From NCBI GenBank assembly GCA_019916065.1, contig CM034241.1, forward strand, positions 1 through 64,000: a stretch of DNA of 64,000 nt. Reading direction: 5' to 3'. Both the position numbers and the translations under genes were made by a program. The DNA comes from Vitellaria paradoxa. Lineage: Eukaryota > Streptophyta > Magnoliopsida > Ericales > Sapotaceae. The notes below the pieces were generated by a model, which was not told the DNA's origin, did not search any database, and saw only the letters and a program-made list of their open reading frames with translations. Of this stretch, positions 36,169-48,417 are shown piece by piece; position 1 is the first letter of the stretch, and the number at the start of each line of letters is the position of its first letter.

Positions 36169-36939
36169 AACCTCGACTTAATTAATATGCCATTAGAAAT
36201 AATTTTATTCTTATCAAGGCTAATACGGCAAACTTGTCAAAGAATTAACTAAGATACTAATTCGAATTCTAAATTTTTTCTAGTTACTTGCTACTTATTA
36301 ATTTACATGTGGTACCTACCTTTGTGATAAGAATGTTGGTGATTATGTTTAATGTTTAATTTATTGTGAATTATTATTAAATTCTGAATTGAGATAAAAT
36401 ACTTAAAGTATACTGTATGTGACTGAATAATCCCACCTCGGATTCATCACACAGGAACATTGCCGGTTGTTATTAAAAATGTCTGATAGCCATACAAGAT
36501 ACCTTTTGGAATGCCAATGGGTGAAAATAAATTAAGGCACTCAGTGCTAAAGTTATTTTTTTATCAATGGGGTGATGGGTGGGTAGAAATGGCCTTTTAG
36601 ATGGAGATGGGAACATATGTATTTTATTTGGGAGATGCTCCCTTCTGACCTAGCCAATCAGGTAACCGGTCACGACGGCTAGGTTTTTGGTCGGTGACAC
36701 CGTCGGAATGCATTGAATGCTAAGCCCGTAAAGTCACTGGTTCCCAAGGCGGGGCTAGAGGAGGATAAGAGCATGATTATTTTTGGAGGATTTAGATTAA
36801 ACTCATTTACCAGATTTTACTATGATTGGCAACCTCTTTGGCTTATGTATGAATGATGTGTTGAAATTATTTAATTATATTTAATAACTCTTGATGAATA
36901 TTTTATAACAAATATATATATATGAAACCTGTATCGCTA

Positions 36940-36995
36940 CGGGGTTTGATCCCGAGACCTTGAAGATCTGAATCTGAGATCCCTACCACTATGAC
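36940..36995 (-). repeat. tRNA-like SINE head 2 inside the solo LTR
   Basis: The minus strand has box A-like ATAGTGGTAGGGA (about 36980-36993) and box B-like GGGATCAAACCCC (36940-36952), followed by a (TA)n tail. The matching copy is at 44495-44551 in the inverted LTR. Confidence 0.65.
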
Positions 36996-37828
36996 ATTTA
37001 TTTCATTATGGTACACACATCAGCATTTAACTATTTCTACATGTAAGTAAAATAGTAGTTACGGTGACAGTTTCATCGAACCGTTGTAAGTATAATTTAC
37101 ATTATTCAGTTGGGATTTATTGAATTAATTATTGCATAAACAGTATGCCTCCTAATCACATTCACTGTAGTGGGTCACCTAATACAGTGTAGCGTTGCAA
37201 CTACTGCATATAGGCACCTAGGAGATTCTGATTACTGAGCTTTAGTAGCTCTCCCTTTGTGGGAATATTTTTTTCAGGATATTAAGCACAGGGATATTGA
37301 AGATAAGCTGGAAAGAAATTAATTTCTCTTAAATATTCCACAGAAGAGTTATCTATTTTTTTCTTTCCTACACAGTGTTGGAGGACTTTATTTGTGAATG
37401 TGGTCTGTAATAATAATTATTGGATGATTGTAATCATTAAATTTAGACCCAGTTACTTTATTTGATATGTAATGTTAATCGCATGGTTAGGACGCTTAGA
37501 TGGCTCTATAATACTATTCTCTATTTTTTTTTTTTTATATTTTGTGCCCTGTAGTTAAATCCCATCAAATGATTCAGTCTAATGACTTATAAATATTGGT
37601 TGTGATAAACTAGGGATTTTGAATACCTTAAATTTTTATTACGAGTCAACCCCAGTTTGGAGGAAAATTTTGGGGTGTGACGGTATGTTGCTGTCATCTT
37701 ATTTTTATACCCAAATAAATAATCCTAAGTCACCCTCGGGTATTCGGGTTATGAAAATTCGGGGCGTGACAGTATGTCTCCGAGGACTTCGTTCCCGGGT
37801 CATCACCGAGCCAAGAAAGAAAGAAAGG

Positions 37829-38228
37829 GTTGATTTTTGCATATGAGTATTGTTTGATTTTTGGTATATGAGAAAGAATGGTTTGATTTGTGGATTCTTG
37901 GCATACAAAAAGAAAGAAAAGTTGTTTATTGAGAGAGAGATAGAATACCAGCAGAGATGGTTGAAATGGCAGTGCATGGCGGTGGTTGTCCGGTTGCAGG
38001 TGAGGGAGTAGGAGAATGGTTGGATGATGGCTGAAGTTACTGGAACAGAGAGAGAGAGAAAATGGATTCAGAATTGGGCAGTGATTGTTTTGTTTGGTGA
38101 TTGGGCGGTAGTTTAAAAAAGAGATTTAACGTGTATAAATCTAAGCCGTTGATTGAAAATTAAAATTCAATTTCAGCCTTTGGTTTTAGTTTGTGAGAGG
38201 GATATTTTTGAAATGGGATGTGTTTTGT
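37829..38228. other. Unassigned sequence after MYB exon 1
   Basis: Possibly the start of MYB intron 1 or another interrupted region. It has GA-rich runs (GAGAGAGAGATAG, CAGAGAGAGAGAG) but no recognisable exon. Confidence 0.35.
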
Positions 38229-38229
38229 T

Positions 38230-38690
38230 ATATAAATTATTATTACTATTATTATTACAATATAATTTTGGCATGACTATTATTATTATAATAATAACAT
38301 TATTATTAGTAGTACTAAAAAATTATTATTATTTAATATTATTACGCTATTATTATTATTATTATTAAGATTCATGTATTATTATTATTTGAATTTTGAA
38401 TAATAATATTATTCTCAATTTAACTATTTTAATATTATTAATATTCTCGGTAGGATAATAATAATAATAATAGTAATAATAATATTTTAAAGTGTTATAT
38501 AATATTATTATTCTCATAAGAAGTTTGTGTATTATTATTTAACATTATTAGTACTATTATTATTATAATTTAATTTTATCAGTACTATTATTATAATAGT
38601 AATAGTAATATTATTACTTAATATTATTATTACTATTACTATTATTATTATTATTATTATTATTATTATGATTACAAGTTTGTGTATTAT
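38230..38690. repeat. ATT/TTA-rich microsatellite tract
   Basis: Irregular (ATT)n and (TAT)n runs with a few anchor words (GGCATGAC, GATTCATGTATT, AGTTTGTGTATT). The inverted counterpart is at 47700-48150. Confidence 0.9.
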
Positions 38691-39181
38691 TATTTTTTAA
38701 AATTTAATAATTTTATTGTAATTAACTTAATTAATTTAATTTCTGGCATGTCACTTTTAAATATTAGGATTGATTTTGAAATTAATTTAATTTCTAGTTA
38801 CTTTAAAATTACCTAAAAGCCTAATAACATATTCAACAATAAAAAAAAATGTCCAATATTATTACCGAAAAAAAAAGTACCTCTTTATAAAAACCCAACA
38901 TTAACAACATATTTATAAAAACCCAATAACACATTTAATCAACAATAAAAACATAACAACAACATCATATCATTAAAAAACAAATAAAAACAGTATACAA
39001 AATGCCAAAAGGGGGGAAGCAACTCCGCATTAATTTACAATCAATTCAACAATTAAATAAATTAAACAAAAAAATCATAACCCACAGGAGTTTCAGTAAT
39101 CTTAATTTACAACATTTTCAACAATAAAAAAAAAATACCAATTTACCTACATATTCCACAAAAAAACCAACTCACAGTAAA

Positions 39182-40746
39182 TGTGATGACCTAGAATTTA
39201 AATCCTTGCTTTAATTAATTTAATTAATATTTGATTTGATTGTGCACAAATTTTGTGAAAAAAAAAAGATAAATTATTAATTTAATAAAATTTAAATTTT
39301 GTTCAAGGTCCACATTGATATGCGAATATATATATATATATATATGTATTTGTGTATATATGTATCTTATATTGTGCATATACTTATCTGTTAAATAATA
39401 ACATAACAAAAAGATAATATTAAAGATGGTCAATGTGTGTAGATTCATATTAATTAGAATCCAAATTCCATTAGGATTCCATCACTTAATTGCTAGCCTT
39501 GGTATACGCGTGTATATATATATAGCATAGGTACTTGGCAGCAAACAAAAAAATTAGGAAGGGGAGAAAGAAAAAAAAAAAAAAAAGGCGATGGTTGAGC
39601 ATTCGGGCAGGTGATCCTTTTTCCTATGGTTGCAACTTGCAGCAAGCTATGGATGCAAATTGGGTGCTTATTTCACAACAAATTCAGATTTGAATTGAGT
39701 TAGGGGTGGAGTTAAATAAAAATTAAATTTATTATGTGTGGTTTAATTTTGTGAATTTTTGTGATTATTTAGTTTATTATTACATGATAAATTATATTAT
39801 TCTGGTTGTCTTGTGGATTAGAAAAGTATATATAAATTGATTTTGATTTTGAGGATTTAAAATTTAGCCATTACAAAAATTTTTAATTTTAAAATTTGTG
39901 TTTTATTATGGAACCTTGAATAAGGAAAAAAAATATTTTTTAAAGTATATTTTGGATTTGAATAAATAAATAATTATTTATTCATTGATTTTACGATTTT
40001 TGTTTTGGGATGAGAGAGGTACCGGGATAAGTAGTTGGTATCGAAAGCTCTACTGGTGAAAGACCAGGAACTCGTGCGAGCATTAGGTTATTGTGTCCAG
40101 TAGGCCAGTAGCCTACAAATTATTGATGAGTTGATATTTTTGGTATCCTATAGCTGAGGTATAAGTTGACCGAGTAGTGGTACCTAACCTAATAATTAAG
40201 AATACGATTTTGTTAAAATAATTTATTTTATTTTATGTCACATTCAAAATATTTAAATTTAAATTTAAATATTTTTGATATGTGAAGTATGTTGACATGA
40301 CACGTTAGAGATTTATGCTAGGATACCCGTACATGATTTATTTAATTGCTATTTTTCTCCAAGCACCAGTTGATTATTTTAATATACTAGTATATTGCAC
40401 TCATGTCCCTATAACTTCAGATGCAGGTGCAAGTGTTGCACCAGATACTGGTCGTGATGGGACCGTTTAGGCAGAGTAGATATTTTGAATAGTTCGCTAA
40501 TTATATTTTAGGGAAAGAACTACAAAATTTTTCAGTTTATTTTTTCTTCTAATTGGATTTTGATTATTGTATAAGTCTCGGTTTGGAAGACTACAGATGA
40601 ATTTATTTTTTTATTATTTGAGTTTGGGGATTATTAGTTCATTATTATTAAATATAATTGGCTCTAATTACTTTGGATTGATGATTTTGGTGATTTATGG
40701 TTATTTGTTCATCTTCTCGGGTTTATGAAAAATTCAGGGCGTGATA
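39182..40746 (+). repeat. 5' LTR (copy 1) of a Tekay/Del-like element
   Basis: Begins TGTGATGACCTAG and ends ATTCAGGGCGTGATA (the last T corrupts the usual GTGACA). It contains a (TA)n motif and the LTR module GTCCAGTAGGCCAGTAGCCTAC. The inverted copy is 41969-43521. Confidence 0.88.
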
Positions 40747-40749
40747 GAT

Positions 40750-40761
40750 TGGTATCAGAGC
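40750..40761 (+). other. Primer-binding site, tRNA-iMet type (copy 1)
   Basis: TGGTATCAGAGC, complementary to the initiator tRNA 3' end, three bases after the LTR. Confidence 0.9.
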
Positions 40762-40909
40762 TTAGGTTAGAATACTTGGGGCCAGTGGAGACTAAGACTT
40801 CTATGTGACAGGATGCTTACATGTTTTATATGATTTCAAGAGAGCTATCGTTAATCAGAATTGTGGATTAATAATAATCAATTTCTTATTCTCTTTCAAG
40901 TTTCTACTT

Positions 40910-41136
40910 TTAGAGGATACCTCCACATGTTGCTAATGCTAGTGGTTGGGGCAGTGGTTAAGGTCGTGGCCAAGGTTGTGGTCACAGTTAGGGACGAGGA
41001 ATTCTGGGAATTGAGGATGTACATATGCAATCGAACGTGGCTCATGATTAGGAGTCACGTGCAAGAATTGGAGTAATGGTACCACCAAGAGTGGCCAACA
41101 CACCGCAGGGAGTAAAAATCCCGCTTGGTATTGGAG
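40910..41136 (+). pseudogene. gag start (copy 1), truncated at the palindrome centre
   Basis: Reads PPHVANASGWGSG, a Gly/Arg-rich part (GRGQGCGHS), ILGIEDVHMQSNVAHD and VPPRVANTPQGVKIPLGIG, collinear with the inverted copy. The ATG has become ATA, and stops are present. The homology ends at 41136. Confidence 0.75.
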
Positions 41137-41578
41137 AACATCTCCTTGAATTTCTCCTAAGTTATTTTACTCACATCTTGAGAATATTCTATAGATGTCC
41201 ATCAATCACCGATCTTTCCAATCAATTGAAATTCTCTGTAAGATACATTCACCTCATCCCAAATAATGCCCATTGTATTAAATACCCTCCCGTACTGTGA
41301 TAAGAAACTCTCAACCGTATCTGGATCTGCCTCTCCATCAAATGTTGGTGGTTTCATCCTCTTGAATGTAGTCAACGTAGAAATGGATTCGTCTTTTTGT
41401 ACTCCTCCTACCATTTTCTTCATTGTCGTGGCCATATTCTGCATAAATTCTTCGGGGTTAATTGAACTTCCTTGAGAAACATTGGCCACTCCGGCTTGAG
41501 CATTAATAGCTCGTGGTGTATTAGCCACCATCGCCTGCTCGCCTTTTGCCTAAGGCACGTCATCAGCCTCTGGTAAAA
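41137..41578. other. Unpaired loop of the palindrome
   Basis: 442 bp with no inverted counterpart on the left; it is gag sequence belonging to copy 2. Confidence 0.85.
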
Positions 41579-41798
41579 CTCCAATACCAAGTGGGATCTT
41601 TACTCCCTGCAGTGTATCGGCCACTCCTGGTGGTACCTCTACTCCAATTCTTGCATTTGACTCCTGATCATGAGCCATGTTCGGCTGCATATGTACATCC
41701 TCAATTCCCAAAATTCCTCAGCCCTGACCGTGACCACAACCTTGGCTACGGCCTCAACCACTGCACCGACCACTAGCATGAGCAACATGTGGAGGCAT
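41137..41798 (-). pseudogene. gag (copy 2), crossing the palindrome loop
   Basis: Minus strand from ATG 41798: PPHVAHASGRCSG, GILGIEDVHMQPN, VKIPLGIGV, then an open frame (41531-41202) with NPEEFMQNMATTMKKMVGG, FKRMKPPTFDGEADPDTVES and FLSQYGRVFNTMGI, the gag domain of Tekay/Del-type elements. In the loop it continues REFQLIGKIGD and a WxxFKEMF-like end. There are stops early and one after GKIGD. It encodes the RNA-binding capsid precursor. Confidence 0.8.
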
Positions 41799-41953
41799 CC
41801 TCTAAAAATAGAAACTAGAAAGAGAATAATAAACTGATTATGATTAATCCACAATTCTGATTACCAATAGCGCTCTTGAAATCATATAGGACATGTAAGC
41901 ATTCTGTCACACAAAAGTCTTAGTCTCCACTAGCCCTAGTTATTCTAACCTAA

Positions 41954-41965
41954 GCTCTAATACCA
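41954..41965 (-). other. Primer-binding site, tRNA-iMet type (copy 2)
   Basis: TGGTATTAGAGC on the minus strand; one C-to-T change from the canonical site in copy 1. Confidence 0.85.
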
Positions 41966-41968
41966 ATC

Positions 41969-43521
41969 TGTCACGCCTCGAATTTTTCATAAACTCGAGA
42001 CCATAAACAAACAACCATAAATCACCAAAATCATCAATCCAAAGTACTTAGAGCCAATTATATTTAATAATAATGAACTAATAATCTCCAAACTCAAATA
42101 ATAGAAAAATAAATCCATCTTTAGTCTCCCGAACCGAGACTTATACAATAATCAAAATCCAATTAAAAGAAAAGATACACTGAAAAATTTTGTAGTTCTT
42201 TCCCTAAAACATAATTAATGAATTATTCAAAATATCTACTCTGCCTAAGCGGTTTCATCACGACCATTATCTGGTGCAACACTCGCACCTACATTTGAAG
42301 CTGTAGGGACATGAGTACAATATACTAGTATATATCAAAATAATCAACTGGTACTCAGAGAAAAATTGCAATTAAATAAATCATGTACAGGTACCTAGCA
42401 TGAATCTCTAACTTGTCATGTCAACATACATCACATATCAAAAATATTTAAATTTAAATTTAAATATATTGAACGTGACATAAAATAAAATAAATTATTT
42501 TAACAAAACCTTATTCTTAATTATTAGGTTACATACCGCTACTCGGTCAACTTATACCTTAGCCATAGGATACTAAAAATGTCAACTCATCAATACTTTG
42601 TAGGCTACTAGCCTACTTGACACAATAACCAAACACTTGCACAAGTTCTTGGTCTTTCACCAGTGGAGTTTTCAGTACCAACTACTTATCCTGATACCTC
42701 TCTCAACCCAAAACAAAAATCGTAAACTCAATGAATAAATACTTATTTATTTATTCAAATCCAAAATACACTTTAAAAATTATTTGTTTTCCTTATTCAT
42801 GGTTCCATATTAAAACACAAATTTTAAAATTTAAAATTTTTGTACCAACTAAATTTTAAATCCTCAAAATCAAAATCAACCTATACATATTTTTCTAATC
42901 TACAAGACAACTAGAATTACATAATTTTATCATGTAACAATAAACTAAATAATCACAAAAATTTACAAAATTAAACCACACATAATAAATTTAATTTTTA
43001 TTTAACTCCAACCCTAACTCAATTCAAATATGAATTTGTTGTGAAAAGAGCACCCAATTTGCATCCACAGCTTGCTGCAAGTCGCAACCACAAGAAAACG
43101 GATATCTTGCCTGGATGCTCTGCCACCGCCTTTTCTTTTTTTCTTTTTTCCCTTCCTAATTTTTTTTGTTTGCTGCCAGGTACGTATGCTATATATATAT
43201 ACACATGTATACCAAGACTAGCAATTAAGTGATTGAATCCTAATGGAATTTGGATTCTAATTAATATGAATCTGCACACATTGACGATCTTTAATATTAT
43301 CTTTTTGTTATGTTATTATTTAACAGATAAATATATGCACAATATAAGATACATATATACACAAATACATATATATATTCGCATATCAATGTGGACCTTG
43401 AAAAAAAATTTAAATTTCATTAAATTAATAATTTATCTTTTTTTTCACAAAATCTGTGCACAATCAAATTAAATATTAATTAAATTAACTAAAGCAAGGA
43501 TTAAAATTCTAGGTCATCACA
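41969..43521 (-). repeat. 5' LTR (copy 2), inverted
   Basis: On the minus strand begins TGTGATGACCTAG and ends ATTCGAGGCGTGACA. It keeps the intact GTGACA end that copy 1 has lost. Confidence 0.88.
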
Positions 43522-44494
43522 TTTACTGTGAGTTGGTTTTTTGTGGAATATGTAGGTTAATTGGTATATATTTTTTGTTTTATTATTGAAAATGTTGTAA
43601 ATTAAGATTACTAAAACTCTTGTAGGTTATGATTTTTTTGTTTAATTTATTTAATTGTTGAATCGACTGTAAATTAATGCAAAGTTGCTTTTTTCCTCCT
43701 TTTTGGCATTTTATACTGTTTTTATTTGTTGTTAATGATGTCACGCCCCAAATTTTCATACCCGAATGCCCGAGGTGACTGGGGAATTAAAATGGGTATA
43801 AAAATAAGATGATAATAATACTCTGTCACACTCCAAAATTTTTCCTCTAAACTGGGGTTAACTCGCAAGAAAAATTTAAGATATTCAAAATCCCTTGTTT
43901 ATCCAACAATATTTATAAGTCATTGGATTGAATCATTGGATGGGATTTCAACTACAGGGCACAAATTAAAGATAGAGAAAAATATTACAGAGCCATCTAA
44001 GTGTCCCAACCACGCGATTAACATTACATACCAATTAAAAGCAAATTAGGTCTAAGCTTAATAATTACAATCATCCAACAATTGTTACAGACAAAAAAAT
44101 AAAGTCCTCCAGCTCTGCGCAGGAAAGAAGAAAAAAATAGATCCCTCTTCTGATGGAATATTTAAGAGAAATTAATCTCTTTCCAACTCATCTTCTGTAT
44201 CCCTATGCTTAATATCCTGAAAAAATTTTCCCACAGGGGGTGAGCTACTAAAGCTCAGTAATCAGAATCTCCAAGGTGTCTATATGCAGTGGTAATAATA
44301 CTACACTGTATTAGATAACCCAATACAGTGAATGTGATTAGCTGACATACTGTTCATGCAACAATTAATTCAATAGTCCTAACTGAATAATGTAAATTAT
44401 ACTTACAATGGTTCGATGAAACCGTCACCGTAACTACTATTTTAGTTACATATAAAAATAGTTAAATATTGATATGTGTACCACAATGAAGTCT

Positions 44495-44551
44495 GTGTCG
44501 CAGTGGTAGGGATCTCAGATTTAGATCTTCAAGGTCTCGGGATCAAACCCC
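44495..44551 (+). repeat. tRNA-like SINE head 2, second copy
   Basis: TGTCGCAGTGG (box A-like, 44495-44505) and GGGATCAAACCCC (box B-like, 44539-44551), then a (TA)n tail at 44570. Same as 36940-36995 inverted. Confidence 0.65.
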
Positions 44552-45310
44552 GTAGCGATACAGGTTTCATATATATATATATATAATATTCATCAAGAGG
44601 AATTAAATATAATTAAATAATTCCAACACATCATTCATACATAAGCAAAACAGATTGCCAGTCATAGTAAAATCTGATAAAGGGGTTTAATCTAAATCCT
44701 CCTAAGGCAATCATATTTCTATCCTCCTCTACCCCTAGTCTTGGGAACCAGTGACTTTACGGGCTTAGCATCCAATGCATACCAACGGTGTCACCTACCA
44801 AAAATCTAGCCGTTGCGACCAGCTACCTGATTGGCCAGGTCAGAAGGGAGCATCTCCTAAATAAAATGCATGTTCCCATCTTCATCTAAAAGGCCATTTC
44901 TACCCACCCATCACCCCATTGCCAAAAATAACTTTAGCACCGAGTGCCTTAATTTCTTCTCACCCTTTTATATTCCAAGGGTACCTTGTATGGAAATCAG
45001 ACATTTTTAATAACAACCGGCAATGTTCCTGGGCGATGAATCAAAAGTGAGATTATTCAGTCACATGCAGTATATTTTTAAGCACTTTATCTAAATCCAT
45101 AATTTAATAATAATTCTCAATAAATCAAAGATTTAACATAGTCACCAATATCATTATCACAAAGATAGGTACTACATGTAAATTAACAAGTAGTAAGTAA
45201 AAAAAAAATTGATACGAATTAGTATTTTAGTTAATTGTTTTGACAAGTTTACCATACCACCTTTGATAAGAATAAAATTATTTCTAATGGTATATTAATT
45301 AGGCCGAGGT

Positions 45311-45367
45311 TGGTAGCTTAGTGGGTAGGTGACCCTAATTGCGATTTAAAATCGCAAGTTCAAACCT
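45311..45367 (+). repeat. tRNA-like SINE head 1, second copy
   Basis: TAGCTTAGTGG (box A, 45314-45324) and AGTTCAAACC (box B, 45357-45366); box B is slightly more decayed than in the left copy. Confidence 0.65.
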
Positions 45368-48150
45368 CATTGGCTGCAAATCTCAATTTTTGCCTCTTTT
45401 ACCTTTTATTTTATTATTTTATGGAATATAAAGATAATAAATAGCTCTTTGAACTTATATTTAATTTTAGAAAAATTTATAAGTTTTATATTTTTTTTAT
45501 TCAAAATAATTTGAATAAATTTTCCAATCATCATCATCTTTATAAGCAAACCCTTATCATAGGTTTTTGGCTTCAATATATCCACAAATGTCCATAGAAT
45601 TATTCCAATGCTTAGGAAGGTATTAAATAAGTTTCATTAAATTCACTTAATCATAAAAATATAGTTATATAACAAGTTAGGTTGACAAAACAATGCCTAA
45701 TAATAAATCAACTTCATTTAAGGAAGACCAAATGAGAAAAGAACAAGTCCATTATTTCTTTTGGGCATTTTATCAAATACTTATCATTTTAGTTTGAATA
45801 AGTCATCCAACTATCCATGATAAAACTGATTATTTAAGTCAATTATCATCAATATTATAGTGTCAAATAATACATAATATCCAGTTTAAAATAATTTCAT
45901 ATCAATAGAAATTATTAAGATGACAATAACTAACAGAAGGTAATTGGAAATTTAAATAAATCTTTAAACATAATATTCTAAAGAAATCCAAACAAGCATC
46001 AATTAAAGCTAAGCAGAAATAGCAGCTTGAAAGAAAATTCATATAAAATAGAGCAAGACTCCAATATCTATAAACTTTATATCTGTAGAAACTAGACCTC
46101 AAGACCTACAACTTTCATGGTTTACACTTTTTAAAATTCTAAGGTCTAAAGGTACCAAAAATAGTCTTGAATTCAGTTTGTTCAGAAAATACAATTTTAC
46201 ACGTGCTCAGTATTTTGAGCATAACTTTTGACTCACAAATCAAATTGATGCAATTCTTCTTGGGTTGGAAAGAAAACTGAAAGGGCTACAACTTTTATGT
46301 TTTAGCCGAAGCCTGATTCCACCGTTTTAGGGGTCAGGAGCATGTTAGAAGTTACAAATAGAGAGCTGTCAGCATACTGAGTTACATCAGTCAAAATTTC
46401 GGTTTCCCTACCCCTAATATACGGGTATTTATTTTTATCATAATCAAGTTTCATACTTCAAACCCAGCAAATGCATCAAATATATTTTAGGAGATTCGTC
46501 ATCCTACCTCAATGAAGATATTTATGACCAAGTCTGAGAAGGAAAAATGAGTTAGCTTTGAATACTACCCAAATTAGAAAATTCCAAGCCTTTCTTCTTC
46601 CTCCAAGAAACACCAAATCTCGAACCTCACTAATTAATGATTTATTATTATTTCTCTTTTATTTTCTTCTCTTTGAAGATACACAATTTATAGGGAGTGT
46701 AGAGGAAGTGCCGGTAGAGAAAAACAAGTTCCATTACCTAAACTTGAAAAACACTAAAGTAGCATTATGCATTAGGTAGTATAATCCAAATAATCTAGCT
46801 TAGCCTTTTTGACTATCTAACCACACAATTAAAGATAGGTGTTGGAGGATGGATGAGGATGGGTGGCATGATCCAGGAATCATGTTAACTTTTTGAGAAA
46901 TTAAACAATCATGCTAGCTTTTTGACAATTTAACAAAATGCATTAAATCATGCTTGCTTTCAAATAAAATGCTTTAAATCTTGTTTGCTAAATAATTTGA
47001 AAAAGATGCTTTAAGGTCATCAATGTAGGGTCTTCTCTTTATCTAATTAGTCAAATAATTTTGAAAGATTGTGAGAGTGTATGGAAGATGGAGAATGAAA
47101 TTGTCGGGAAATAATTTAGAGTAACTATTCATGAGTCAACTCATTGAGTGATAAATTGAGTTGAAGTGAATTAAGGTGAGTCAAAGAAAAGGGTTGACCC
47201 ATGGGTTAATGGGCTTGGTTTGAACCAAATAGATAATTAGGTTAGGAAGTGTTTGCATAAAAATTTTAGAAATTCTACATTAAACTCCCATATAGAGTGA
47301 AATTCAATCCGAAAATCTTTTCAAATAATTTTATTATTCCAAAAATTTTCAAATCCTCAATTTTTTAGATTTTTACTATAACAAATATCACCACCACACT
47401 TAAGCAAATTAATTAAGAGGGATAAAAAATTCAGGTTATTACAAATGATGTGTTGTTGTTGTTGTTATGTTTTTATTGTTGATTAAATGTGTTATTGGGT
47501 TTTTATAAATATGTTGTTAATGTTGGGTTTTTACAAAGATTTACTTTTTTTTCGGTAATAATATTGGACTTTTTTTTAAATGTTTAATATGTTATTAGGC
47601 TTTTGGGTAATTTTAAAGTAACTAGAAATTAAATTATTTTCAAAGTCAATCCTAAAATTTCAAAGTGACATGCTAGAAATTAAATTAATTAAGTTAATTA
47701 TACAATAAAAGTATTAAATTTTAAAAAATAATAATACACAAACTTGTAATAATAATAATAATAATATTACTATTACTATTGTAATAATAGTACTAATAAA
47801 ATTAAATTGTAATAATAATAATAGTACTAATAATGTTAAATAATAATACACAAACTCCTTATGAGAATAATAAAAATATTATATAACACTTTAAAATATT
47901 ATTATTACTATTATTATTATTATTATTATCCTAACGAGAATATTAATAATATTAAAATAGTTAAACTGAGAATAATATTATTATTCAAAATTCAAATAAT
48001 AATAATACATGAATCTTAATAATAATAATAATAGCGATAATAATATTAAATAATAATAATTTTTTTGTACTACTAATAATAATGTTATTATTATAATAAT
48101 AATAGTCATGCCAAAATTAAATTGTAAAAATAATAGTATAAATATTAATA

Positions 48151-48417
48151 TACTAACCCCTAGTGAGAATAATAATAATATTATCGAACAATTTAAAATA
48201 TTATTATTATTCTAATCAGAATATCAATAATACTAAATTAGTTATAATAAGAATAGTATTATTACGGAAAATTCAAATAATAATAATAATAATAATACTC
48301 AAATCCTAATAATAATACTAATAATAATAATGGTACTACTAAAATTAAAATATAATAAAAGTAATAGTTGAAATGTAATTAAATTGATAATGATATCAAG
48401 CCCTTGATGAGAATAAT
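48151..48417. repeat. Further TTA-rich repeat before the Tekay-like element
   Basis: Continues the (AAT)n/(TTA)n style of the palindrome flank with a second, diverged copy of its anchor words (GAGAATAATAATAATATTAT, CAAATCCTAATAATAATACT). No gene. Confidence 0.7.

Larger units (their letters stand above)
33957..37771 (+). mobile_element. Solo LTR, 3.8 kb, TSD GTATG
   Basis: Begins TGTAATAAGCTG and ends ATTCGGGGCGTGACA; GTATG stands on both sides (33952-33956 and 37772-37776). No PBS, gag or pol lies inside, so it is a solo LTR or a large non-autonomous unit. A second copy lies inverted at 43739-47443. Near the 3' end there is a duplicated terminus-like motif (GGGGTGTGACGG at about 37671, then the true end). 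Two tRNA-like segments are embedded (minus strand). Confidence 0.85.
33829..37828 (+). pseudogene. KUA1/MYBS3-type MYB-related gene, exon 1, split by a solo LTR
   Basis: From ATG 33829 the sequence gives MT-WW-CS, then after a deletion SHNSRTCPNR, then DSPDDTPDHGGSAAVTDGY. The reading resumes after the LTR at 37777 with VSEDFVPGSSPSQERKKG and a donor at 37829 (AAAGG|GTTGAT). This follows the N-terminus of R1-type SHAQKYF-class MYB factors: zinc-knuckle-like start, DGYASEDF-type block, and the first intron right after ERKKG. These nuclear factors regulate growth and sugar or senescence responses. The two Trp codons replace Arg (CGG to TGG), and part of the zinc knuckle and the following linker are missing. 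The LTR interrupts codon Val of DGY|V. Exons 2 and 3, which encode the MYB repeat, are absent from the window. Confidence 0.68.
38229..41136 (+). repeat. Left arm of a large imperfect palindrome
   Basis: Pairs in inverted orientation with 41579-43738 plus 47444-48150. Matching blocks from outside in: TTA-rich microsatellite (38229-38690), AT-rich flank (38750-39181), an LTR (39182-40746), a PBS and the start of gag (to 41136, ending CTTGGTATTGGAG). The arms differ by scattered substitutions and short indels. Confidence 0.88.
43739..47443 (-). mobile_element. Solo LTR, 3.7 kb, inverted, TSD AATGA
   Basis: On the plus strand it runs from TGTCACGCCCCAAATTTT to GGTTATTACA, flanked by AATGA at 43734-43738 and 47444-47448. 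It is the inverse of the 33957-37771 family member over its whole length, including the two tRNA-like segments (45311-45367 and 44495-44551) and the doubled terminus near 43830. No internal coding region. It entered the right arm of the palindrome after the palindrome formed, since the left arm lacks it. Confidence 0.87.
41579..48150 (-). repeat. Right arm of the large palindrome (with a 3.7-kb insertion)
   Basis: Inverse of 38229-41136 once the solo LTR at 43739-47443 and one AATGA copy are removed; the net arm is about 2.85 kb. Beyond 48150 a further partial copy of the TTA-rich unit follows without a counterpart on the left. Confidence 0.87.

Noticed and set aside
38153..38368. Leu/Ile/Tyr-rich open frame
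   Set aside because: Product of the TTA microsatellite.
33957..47443. The two inverted solo LTRs as outer arms of one giant inverted repeat
   Set aside because: Each has its own 5-bp TSD and a different insertion site (MYB exon versus palindrome right arm), so they are independent insertions.
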